Under the pieces are notes generated by a model that was given only the letters and a program-made list of their open reading frames with translations, ran no database searches and had not been told where the DNA came from. Positions 39,101 to 51,100 of a DNA stretch of 64,000 bases are shown one piece after another. The stretch is from Ridgeia piscesae (lineage: Eukaryota > Annelida > Polychaeta > Sabellida > Siboglinidae), in NCBI GenBank assembly GCA_025642075.2, contig JAODUO010000187.1, positions 352,501 through 416,500 of the forward strand, read 5' to 3'. Each line of letters opens with the position of its first letter. Within the stretch, counting starts at the first letter, position 1. Both the position numbers and the translations under genes were made by a program.

Positions 39101-42100
39101 ATGTATGTTGACAACTGTCATTTGTCACCTGCTGCAGTGAGCCAGGTATCACTGCCAGGCCTAAGTCTGCACATTAGCTACAAATAGCTGCCCTTGTAGT
39201 ACATGTTTGGATATTTGACATAAATGCATTTCTTCTAATCTTATTTTTCAATGCCCACCACATTTTCTTCAGCAAAATAATCCAAATTTAGTTAAATATG
39301 TGCATTTATGAAAGTGCAAATGACAAAACAACTTTGCCTGTTTCTGATAGTCCTGGACACTCCTGGTTGTCACCTGGATGCTGATCTTGATATGGTAATA
39401 CTTGTTAGATACTGATCACGGATGAATCTGAGCGTGTGATGGATGAACTGGGTCAAGTGATGCCGGAGATGAGGAGGCTGACAGCAGCCAAGATGTCAGA
39501 CGAACAGACCAGCACTATGTCAGAGATACTTGACAAGTTAATCAGGTACACAATGTCATTATACTTTTGTCTTCTTTCTAATGCACATGCTTTTGTTTTG
39601 GATTTACTTTCCATAAGTCAAGATATTATTTATTTAACAATGCCATAAGTCTAGTCATTACTTAATTATTGTGTAGACTTGTGATTGTGTCTGCATGCAT
39701 GAGAGAAAGTGCATGTATGTGTGAGAGAGAGCGAGAGAGCGAGAGAGCGAGAGAGCGAGAGAGCGAGAGAGCGAGAGAGCGAGAGAGCGAGAGAGCGAGA
39801 GAGCGAGAGAGAGCGAGAGAGGGCGAGAGAGGGCGAGAGAGAGCGAGAGAGAGCGAGAGAGAGTGAGAGGGTGAGAGAGGGTGAGAGAGAGAGAGAACAA
39901 GAGGGAGAAGAGAGAGGGTGAGAGAGAGAGAGAGAGGGTGAGAGAGAGAGAGGGTGAGAGAGAGAGAGAGAGAGGGTGTGTGTGAGAGAGAGAGGGTGAG
40001 AGAGAGATGGTGTGAGAGAGACAGTGAGAGAGAAAGAACAAGAGGGAGGACAAGAGAGAGGGTGTGTGAGAGAGAGAGAGGGTGAGATAGAGAGAGAACA
40101 AGAGGGAGGGCAAGAGAGAGGGTGAGAGAGAGAACAAGAGGGAGGGCAAGAGAGAGGGTGAGAGAGAGAACAAGAGGGAGGGCAAGAGAGAGGGTGAGAG
40201 AGAGAGAGAACAAGAGGGAGGGCAAGAGAGAGGGTGAGAGAGAGAGAGAACAAGAGGGAGGGCAAGAGAGAGGGTAGAGAGAGAGAGAGAGAACAAGAGG
40301 GAGGGCAAGAGAGAGGGTGAGAGAGAGAGAGAACAAGAGGGAGGGCAAGAGAGAGGGTAGAGAGAGAGAGAGAACAAGAGGGAGGGCAAGAGAGAGGGTG
40401 AGAGAGAGAGAACAAGAGGGAGGGCAAGAGAGAGGGTGAGAGAGAGAGAACAAGAGGGAGGGCAAGAGAGAGGGTGAGAGAGAGAGAACAAGAGGGAGGG
40501 CAAGAGAGAGGGTGAGAGAGAAAGAGAACAAGAGGGAGGGCAAGAGAGAGGGTGAGAGAGAACAAGAGGGAGGGCAAGAGAGAGGGTGAGAGAGAGAGAG
40601 AACAAGAGGGAGGGCAAGAGAGAGGGTGAGAGAGAGAGAGAGAACAAGAGGGAGGGCAAGAGAGAGGGTGAGAGAGAACAAGAGGGAGGGCAAGAGAGAG
40701 GGTGAGAGAGAGAACAAGAGGGAGGGCAAGAGAGAGGGTGAGAGAGAAGAGAACAAGAGGGAGGGCAAGAGAGAGGGTGTGAGAGAGAGAGTGAGAGAGA
40801 GAACAAGAGGGAGGGCAAGAGAGAGGGTGAGAGAGAACAAGAGGGAGGGCAAGAGAGAGGGTGAGAGAGAGAGAGAGAGAACAAGAGGGAGGGCAAGAGA
40901 GAGGGTGAGAGAGAGAGAGAGAGAGAACAAGAGGGAGGGCAAGAGAGAGGGTGAGAGAGAACAAGAGGGAGGGCAAGAGAGAGGGTGAGAGAGAAAGAGA
41001 ACAAGAGGGAGGGCAAGAGATAGGGTGTGAGAGAGAGTGTGAGAGAGAGAACAAGAGGGAGGGCAAGAGAGAGGGTGAGAGAGAGAGAGAGAACAAGAGG
41101 GAGGGCAAGAGAGAGGGTGAGAGAGAAAGAGAACAAGAGGGAGGGCAAGAGAGAGGGTGTGAGAGAGAGAACAAGAGGGAGGGCAAGAGAGAGGGTGAGA
41201 GAGAACAAGAGGGAGGGCAAGAGAGAGGGTGAGAGAGAGAGAGAGAGAACAAGAGGGAGGGCAAGAGAGAGGGTGAGAGAGAGAGAGAGAGAAGAAAGGG
41301 AGGGCAAGAGAGAGGGTGAGAGAGAACAAGAGGGAGGGCAAGAGAGAGGGTGAGAGAGAAAGAGAACAAGAGGGAGGGCAAGAGATAGGGTGTGAGAGAG
41401 AACAAGAGGGAGGGCAAGAGAGAGGGTGAGAGAGAACAAGAGGGAGGGCAAGAGAGAGGGTGAGAGAGAACAAGAGGGAGGGCAAGAGAGAGGGTGAGAG
41501 AGAGAGAGAGAACAAGAGGGAGGGCAAGAGAGAGGGTGAGAGAGAGAGAGAACAAGAGGGAGGGCAAGAGAGAGGGTGTGTGAGAGAGAGTGTGAGAGAG
41601 AGAACAAGAGGGAGGGCAAGAGAGAGGGTGAGAGAGAACAAGAGGGAGGGCAAGAGAGAGGGTGAGAGAGAGAGAGAGAAAAAGAGGGAGGGCAAGAGAG
41701 AGGGTGAGAGAGAGAGAGAACAAGAGGGAGGGCAAGAGAGAGGGTGAGAGAGAACAAGAGGGAGGGCAAGAGAGAGGGTGAGAGAGAAAGAGAACAAGAG
41801 GGAGGGCAAGAGATAGGGTGTGAGAGAGAGAGTGTGAGAGAGAGAGAACAAGAGGGAGGGCAAGAGAGAGGGTGAGAGAGAACAAGAGGGAGGGCAAGAG
41901 AGAGGGTGAGAGAGAGAGAGAACAAGAGGGAGGGCAAGAGAGGGTGAGAGAGAGAGAGAACAAGAGGGAGGGCAAGAGAGAGGGTGTGTGAGAGAGAGAG
42001 TGTGAGAGAGAGAACAAGAGGGAGGGCAAGAGAGAGGGTGAGAGAGAACAAGAGGGAGGGCAAGAGAGAGGGTGAGAGAGAGAGAGAACAAGAGGGAGGG

Positions 42101-45100
42101 CAAGAGAGAGGGTGTGAGAGAGAGAGTGAGAGAGAGAACAAGAGGGAGGGCAAGAGAGAGGGTGTGAGAGAGGGTGAGAGAGAAAGAGAACAAGAGGGAG
42201 GGCAAGAGAGAGGGTGAGAGAGAGTGTGAGAGAGAGAACAAGAGGGAGGGCAAGAGAGAGGGTGAGAGAGAACAAGAGGGAGGGCAAGAGAGAGGGTGAG
42301 AGAGAACAAGAGGGAGGGCAAGAGAGAGGGTGAGGGAGAGAACAAGAGGGAGGGCAAGAGAGAGGGTGAGAGAGAACAAGAGGGAAGGCAAGAGAGAGGG
42401 TGAGAGAGAGAGAGTGTGAGAGAGAGAACAAGAGGGAGGGCAAGAGAGAGGGTGAGAGAGAACAAGAGGGAGGGCAAGAGAGAGGGTGAGAGAGAGAGAA
42501 CAAGAGGGAGGGCAAGAGAGAGGGTGTGAGAGAGAGAGAGAGAGAACAAGAGGAGGGCAAGAGAGAGGTGAGAGAGCAGAGGAGGCAAGAGAGGGTGAGA
42601 GAGAGAGAGAAGAGAGAGAACAAGAGGGAGGGCAAGAGAGAGGGTGAGAGAGAACAAGAGAGAGGGTGAGAGAGAAAGAGAACAAGAGGGAGGGCAAGAG
42701 AGAGGGTGAGAGAGAACAAGAGGGAGGGCAAGAGAGAGGGTGAGAGAGAAAGAGAACAAGAGGGAGGGCAAGAGAGAGGTGAGGGAGAGAGAGAGAACAA
42801 GAGGGAGGGCAAGAGAGAGGGTGTGAGAGAGAAAGAGGGAGGGCAAGGAGGAGAGGGCAAGAGAGAGGGTGTGAGAGAGAGAGGGTGAGAGAGAGAACAA
42901 GAGGGAGGGTGTGAGAGAGAGAGGGTGAGGGAGAGAATAAGAGGGAGGGCAAGAGAGAGGGTGAGAGAGAACAAGAGGGAGGGCAAGAGAGAGAGGGTGT
43001 GAGAGAGAGAGGGTGAGGGAGAGAATAAGAGGGAGGGCAAGAGAGAGGGTGAGAGAGAACAAGAGGGAGGGCAAGAGAGAGAGGGTGTGAGAGAGATGGG
43101 GGGTGAGTGAGAGAGACAGCCCAAAAGAGAGAGGGAGAGGAAGAGAGAGAGAGACCAAGAGAGAAAAAGACAGTGCGAGAGAGAGACAGGAAAGAGGAGA
43201 GAGGACAGAGATAGAGGAGAGAAAAGGAAAATGAACGAGCAAGAATAATGGCAAGACTGAGAGAGGGAGAGAGAGAATCTGAGGGAGGGAGACACACATA
43301 AGTTTGAAGTTACTTCAATATCTTTGGCAAGCTTCTTTTGCCTTTTCAGGAACTCAATTGTGAGATTTAATTCTCCCTCTGCTAGCAAACTACTATGGCA
43401 AGTTGGCAGACTGTGACTAGTTGTAATGGATTAACTGTTCACGTAAGTCCCTGTACAGCCCAGTGAGTGCTCTGTGTGTGTAGGTTCTGTTCTCTGGAGG
43501 ATGACATGGAGGAGAGACACGCCATGAACCAGAGCATCCTGTACAACCACCGTGAGTCAACTCAACTGTCACGTCACTCTGCTGACGTGGCAGTGTCTTC
43601 ATCGATACATCCAACCATGAAGAAAATAATTCAGAATCAGTTATACAATTTTGTTTCTAGCGCATTGTTTAAGAAGCTAATCTACATGGGCACTGAATGT
43701 TTTAATGAAATAGAGGAATTATTTTCATATTTTAATGAAACAAAGGAGTTGTTTATATGTACACTTTGCATCAGTTTTGTCCACCATAGGTATTAATACA
43801 GCTTAACCTATTTATACACTGATTTCAATAATTATTTGGTTAATCCTTTTGCTCTCTTCCCATCCCTCCTTTCCTTTCTCTCCTCCTCTTCCCACCTTCC
43901 CCTTCCCAATGTCCCTCCATCCCTATCTCTCCTTCATACTCCCCTCTTCACCTCCCTCCTTTCCATTTCCTCCATTCCTTCCCCCTTCCTTCATCCTCTT
44001 CTCTCCTCTTCTCTCTCACCTTTCCTCCTTTACATCCTGCCCTTCCTTCATTTCCCATCCCGTCCCCACTTCCCATTGCTGCTTCTTGTCCCCCCTTCCC
44101 TTCCCGTTCCTCCTCTCCCTTCCTTTCACTTCCCATCCCATCCCTTTTCCTCCCTCCTTTACTCTGGTGTCCGCATCCTGTATTCAATGCATGTGTTGAC
44201 ATCTCCACTTGCCCACAGGGCTGCTGGAGACTGTGTTTGACATGCTCTCACAGGAGGTGGATGTCAAGCTCAAGGTGAGCTTTACAGCACAGTTGTTTCC
44301 TTGTGTGGTGTCATTTTATGTCAAAATGCATTCACAAATCATTGACAATAAGTTAGTGGTGGTTGTATATGTTTCCTCAAATACGCGCTACATACGTGTA
44401 ATGGACTTTGGCTTTCACATTGTTTCATGAACCACACAACTTACTGAGACCATTCCCAAATGAAATACAAAACAATGCTGTGCAAGATGTGGCAGTGTGA
44501 TCTGTTTATAACTCGCTGAACTTGTAGTAGCATTCAGAATCTGACAGTGTCTGATGGATTCATCATAATGTAAGTGTTGACATTTTTGGAATGCCATCAA
44601 TGTCCAAAAAAAATCAATGCCATCAATGTCCAAATAAAATCAATGCCATCAATGTCCAAAAAAGTATTTCCTGTAGACCTATACATATAATTAAATTTTC
44701 TGCCATCAGTGATGATATTTTGAGTTCATATTTGTTTAGAAACCCAACAAATATGAGTCTAACATGTGTAGAAATATTGTTTTTATTGTCCTTGACATTT
44801 TCCTTAAAAACATGATCCAATTGCCTAGAAATGTGTTTCACAAAGCAGTCCATCTTCTGGGATGACTCCTGAAATTCTGGATTCATAAAGACACCATCAT
44901 TATATCTCTGGTAGGTTTGGCAGAAAACACACTCATCATTAGACAGTATTCTAAACAGCACCATCATTGCAATAGACAAATGGCAAAAGCAAAATTAGAT
45001 TGTCATCACACAAACATGGCGTTAACTAACTCTGAAAATACATTTATAAACATTAGCCAGCCTACTCCATCTCTGCCTACACATGATTCATTATATTCTC

Positions 45101-48100
45101 TTTATGATGTGTTCTCATGTTATTTTAAAAATGAAATGTGAGATCAAACTTGTACTGAAATATTTCAGGTCCAGTATGAGAGCACCCTGGTGATCTTCCG
45201 CCAGTGTTTCACCCTCCTCAAGGTGATGGCTCGAGGCAATGCACTGGTCCAGCAGCGACTGTTTGACAGACTGGACCTCATCCTCAGCATCAAAGGCACA
45301 GAGCCTCAGATGGCTGAGGCACTCATTGAGGTAATACTTCCCGTTTCTGTCTCGAATGAGGCCGACTCATTGAAGTAATACTCCTCTGTCTCTCAAGTTT
45401 GGAATGAGGCTGACTCTCATTGATGTAATTCTCTCTCTCTGTCTCTCAAGTCTGGAGTGAGGCTGACTCTCATTGAGGTAATACTTCCTCTCTCTGTCTC
45501 TCAGGTCTGGAGTGAGGCTGACTCTCATTGAGGTAATACTTCCTCTCTCTGTCTCTCAGGTCTGGAGTGAGGCTGACTCTCATTGATGTAATTCTCTCTC
45601 TCTGTCTCTCAAGTCTGGAGTGAGGCTGACTCTCATTGAGGTAATACTTCCTCTCTCTCTCTGTCGCTCAAGTCTGGAGTGAGGCTGACTCTCATTGAGG
45701 TAATACTTCCTCTCTCTCTCTGTCGCTCAAGTCTGGAGTGAGGCTGACTCTCATTGAGGTAATACTTCCTCTCTCTCTCTGTCGCTCAAGTTTGGAGTGA
45801 GGCTGACTCATTGATGTAATTCTCTCTCTCTGTCTCTCAAGTCTGGAGTGAGGCTGACTCTCATTGAGGTAATACTTCCTCTCTCTCTGTCGCTCAAGTC
45901 TGGAGTGAGGCTGACTCTCATTGAGGTAATACTTCCTCTCTCTCTGTCGCTCAAGTCTGGAGTGAGGCTGACTCTCATTGAGGTAATACTCCCTCTCTCT
46001 GTCTCTCAAGTCTGCAGTGAGGCTGACTCTCATTGAGGTAATCCTTCCTCTCTCTCTCTCTCAAGTCTGGAGTGAGGCTGACTCTCATTGAGGTAATACT
46101 TCCTCTCTCTCTGTCTCTCAAGTCTGGAGTGAGGCTGACTCTCATTGAGGTAATACTTCCTCTCTCTCTCTGTCGCTCAAGTTTGGAGTGAGGCTGACTC
46201 TCATTGATGTAATTCTCTCTCTCTGTCTCTCAAGTCTGGAGTGAGGCTGACTCTCATTGAGGTAATACTTCCTCTCTCTTTGTCGCTCAAGTCTGGAGTG
46301 AGGCTGACTCTCATTGAGGTAATACTTCCTCTCTCTCTGTCGCTCAAGTCTGGAGAGAGGCTGACCCTCATTGAGGTAATACTCCCTCTCTCTGTCTCTC
46401 AAGTCTGGAGTGAGGCTGACTCTCATTGAGGTAATACTCCTTCTCTCTCTCTGTTTCTCAAGTCTGGAGTGAGGCTGACCCTCATTGAGGTAATACTCCC
46501 TCTCTCTTGTCTCTCAAGTCTGGAGTGAGGCTGACTCTCATTGAGGTAATACTTCCTCTCTCTCTGTCTCTCAAGTCTGGAGTGAGGCTGACTCTCATTG
46601 AGATAATACTTCCTCTCTCTCTCTCTCTCTGTTTCTCAAGTCTGGAGTGAGGCTGACCCTCATTGAGATAATACTTCCTCTCTCTCTCTCTGTCTCTCAA
46701 GTCTGGAGTGAGGCTGACTCTCATTGAGATAATACTTCCTCTCTCTCTCTCTGTTTCTCAAGTCTGGAGTGAGGCTGACCCTCATTGAGATAATACTTCC
46801 TCTCTCTCTCTGTTTCTCAAGTCTGGAGTGAGGCTGACCCTCATTGAGATATTACTTCCTCTCTCTCTCTGTTTCTCAAGTCTGGAGTGAGGCTGACCCT
46901 CATTGAGATAATACTTCCTCTCTCTCTCTGTTTCTCAAGTCTGGAGTGAGGCTGACCCTCATTGAGGTAATACTCCCTCTCTCTTGTCTCTCAAGTCTGG
47001 AGTGAGGCTGACTCTCATTGAGGTAATACTTCCTCTCTCTCTGTTTCTCAAGTCTGGAGTGAGGCTGACCCTCATTGAGATAATACTTCCTCTCTCTCTT
47101 TTTCTCAAGTCTGGAGTGAGGCTGACCCTCATTGAGATAATACTTCCTCTCTCTCTCTCTGTTTCTCAAGTCTGGAGTGAGGCTGACTCTCATTGAGATA
47201 ATACTTCCTCTCTCTCTGTTTCTCAAGTCTGGAGTGAGGCTGACTCTCATTGAGATAATACTTCCTCTCTCTCTCTGTTTCTCAAGTCTGGAGTGAGGCT
47301 GACTCTCATTGAGATAATACTGGTTGTAATACTGGTTGTTATATTGGTTGTTATATTGGTTGTTATAATGGTTGTTATACTGGTTGTTATACTGGTTGTT
47401 ATACCAGTTTTTATACCAGTTGTTATACTGGTTGTTATACTGGTTGTTATACTGGTTGTTATACCGGTTGTTATACTGGTTGTTATACTGATTGTTTCCC
47501 ACAGGTGTTCACAGGTAACAAGGAGACATGTCTGAAGATTTTGCCCCGCCAAGTTCAGAAGATTATGTCACTAGCAGCCGCACACACCAACTCTGTGCCA
47601 CAGTTTCTCGACCTACTCAATGCCATTGTCAAGGTAACTAACTAAACAAAGTCACAGAGTTGTAGAAATCTACACAGCAATGATGTCATTGACTTGCTCT
47701 TGTGAAAATTACCAGAAGTATAATTTAGATTACCACCCATAGATGTATGCACCTATATAAATGTTTGTACAGTTCTATGTATCAGCTGGTACTGGATGTA
47801 TGCACCTGTATAAATGTTTATACAGTTCTATGTATCCACTGGTACTGGATGTATGCACCTGTATAAATGTTTGTACAGTTCTATGTACAAGTATATCCTG
47901 GATGAATGCACCTATATAAATGTTTATACAGTATGTTCTATGTACGAGCTATCCTGGATGTATGGACCTGTATAAATGCTGGTTACAATAACAAGAGTTG
48001 AGAGTTTATATTTTTCTGACAGTTGGAGGAGTTCAATCTGCCACTCAAGAGGAACCAGACGTATGTGATGAAGTACTTCATGCAGTATCGGGCTGAAGTT

Positions 48101-51100
48101 GCCTATGTCATTGACCAGCCAAAGGAGCAAAGGTACAAAGTCCTTTTCATTAAAACTACTAACTCTTATCACTTTCATGTCTATGATGGCTAAGGATTAA
48201 ATACTGTCTTGTTTCATCTAATAATATGCTATCAGATGTTGACACCTTATATCATATTCAGGTAAATGGAAGTCCCTGTATGTTCTTTAAGAGTAATAAC
48301 AATTGTATTTCCTTAGCAATGAGCATGTTTCAAGTCACAATCGACATCATGGAAAGTTATTAAAAGAAAATGTCTGTCCCATAAAAGTTCAGGTTCTAAG
48401 TAATGTAAATATCTGTTTCTACTGACTGGCCACATTCATGTTATGTACTTTGTGTACAAAATATCTAGACTTTGTACAAAAAGCAGTTGTATAGACTTGA
48501 TGTTGGTTGTAGAATGAAGTTGTTGGAGGGAGCCTACTGTCCTGACCTCAACTATCTCATATCAGTGGTAGACTTGCTGGCAACATGTGCTGAGGTAACT
48601 ACAGGGAGACCTCACAGGTCATTTAGAAACCTCAGCAACCTGTCATTTCATGGGTAGAGAATGTCTAAATATTGATATGTCCTTGGTTTGTTTATTGGTG
48701 GCAAAGTGTCAAGATTAGGTATTCAAATTTGTCCTGCTGTATTAAACATGTTACTGGTTCATATCACAAGGAGTTATATATGACGTCCAAATCTGCCATT
48801 GTCCATAAATCATAAGTCGTAGCAGATACCACTTTTACATAGAAATATACCACTTCCACATAGAGATACACCACTTCCACATAGACATACACCACTTCCT
48901 TATAGAGATACACCACTTCCACATAGAAATACATCACTTCCACATAGAAATACACCACTTCCACATAGAGATACACCACTTCCACATAGAGATACATCAC
49001 TTCCACATAGAAATATACCACTTCCACATAGAAATACATCACTTCAACATAGAAATACACCACTTCCACATAGAGATACACCACTTCCACATAGAGATAC
49101 ACCACTTCCACATAGAATTACACCACTTCCACATAGAGATGCACTACTTCCACATAAAAGTACACCACTTCCACACAGAGATACACCACTTCCACATAGA
49201 GATACACCACTTCCACATAGAATTACACCACTTCCACATAGAGATGCACTACTTCCACATAAAAGTACACCACTTCCACATAGAGATACACCACTTCCAC
49301 ATAAAAGTACACCACTTCCACATAGAGATACACCACTTCCACATAGAGATACATCACTTCCACATAGAAATATACCACTTCCACATAGAGATACACCACT
49401 TCCACATAGAGATACACCACTTCCACATAGAATTACACCACTTCCACATAGAATTACACCACTTCCACATAGAGATGCACTACTTCCACATAAAAGTACA
49501 CCACTTCCACACAGAGATACACCACTTCCACATAGAAGTCCACCACTTCCACACAGAGATAGTTACGTATAAAATTCAAACAGTTTACACAGACTCGTTT
49601 AAGGAACATTTAAAAACAGAGAACTATATTACTTATGTTATATTTTATACCGTCATATCCACTAGCACACAAATGCACGCACACAAACACGTATGCACGC
49701 ATGCACACACAAACACTTATTCCATTAAAAAATTTCAAACTAATTTATTCCAATTAACATTTTCAGAAATATTATACACTCACTCTTGTGTTTGTGTGTG
49801 TAGGGTGAGAACCGATTCATTGAGTCGATCTGTCAAACCATCTTTGACGTCGAGGAACTGACGGACGCCCTCAATGACGACGGCATGTGCCTCAACCGCA
49901 AGAAGCCCTATGTGAGGTTCCTTCACTGGGTCTACCTCAACACCGCCTGTGGCCTCGTGGAGAGTGGGGCGGGCGACCTCGCGCACAGCACGTGAGAATT
50001 CTTGTTATTCAGCTTCTTCTTTCACATTTCACATCATCTAAGGTGGATTGTCATTTCTCTGCACGTGTCTCTGCGCGTGTCTGCGCGTGTCTGCGCGCGT
50101 CTCTGCGCGCGTCTCTGCGCGCGTCTCTGCGCGCGTCTCTGCGCGCGTCTCTGCGCGCGTCTCTGCGCGCGTCTGCGCGCGTCTCTGCGCGCGTCCCTGC
50201 GGGCGTCCCTGCGCGCGTCCCTGCGCGCGTCCCTGCGCGCGTCCCTGCGCGCGTCCCTGCGCGCGTCCCTGCGCGCGTCCCTGCGCGCGTCCCTGCGCGC
50301 GTCCCTGCGCGCGTCCCTGCGCGCGTCCCTGCGCGCGTCCCTGCGCGCGTCCCTGCGCGCGTCCCTGCGCGCGTCCCTGCGCGCGTCCCTGCGCGCGTCC
50401 CTGCGCGCGTCCCTGCGCGCGTCCCTGCGCGCGTCCCTGCGCGCGTCCCTGCGCGCGTCCCTGCGCGCGTCCCTGCGCGCGTCCGTGCGCGCGTCCGTGC
50501 GCGCGTCCGTGCGCGCGTCTCCGCGCGCGTCTCCAGCCTGCTTTTTTATAATTATGTTTTATTTTATTTAACTCTTTACTGCGCAGACCGTCCAAAACCG
50601 CCCAACCCATCGTACGCGCAGACCGTCCAAAACCGCCCAGTAAACTCACAGTTTGTGGGCCTTTCGTTTACCGCGATCACATCCTTCTTTGACATTATCC
50701 AGCCAGCTCAAACTGCTGATCTAAGCTCTATGTAGGTCACGGAAGCATGTGCTGTCGCCATCTTGTGAAAAAAAATTGTTTTCGTTTGCGAATTAAGTGA
50801 GTTTATTTGGAAGGATGTTGAAGTGCCTTCATCTAGTTAACCTCCGACATCATGCGGCATTTGGCAGATATTATTGAGATAATTTCTCGACGATTTTGAG
50901 TTGGATATCAATGTTTGCAATGTGAATAATGTCGACAGCGACCACGGAGTCCCTGTTATCGTCCATCTACATTGTCTGTGCGACTTTTCGCTGTTGAGAT
51001 ACGAAGAAGATGACCCGTCGGCGGCATGTTCATTTCGCCAATATGCAACCATTTTGTTGATCGGATCACCGTCTGTACTTGGTTTGGTTTATTTATTTTA

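Noticed and set aside
39658..43388. Three overlapping minus-strand frames of over 1,200 codons (Ser/Leu/Pro)
   Set aside because: They are the complement of the GA tract; low complexity keeps all three frames open, and there are no domains.
44623..44979. Minus-strand 118-codon gene
   Set aside because: No recognised family or splice or promoter signals; it overlaps a short repeat.
50002..50735. Arg/Ala/Pro repeat proteins on both strands
   Set aside because: Translation of the 12-bp GC repeat; no start context, domain or splice fit.
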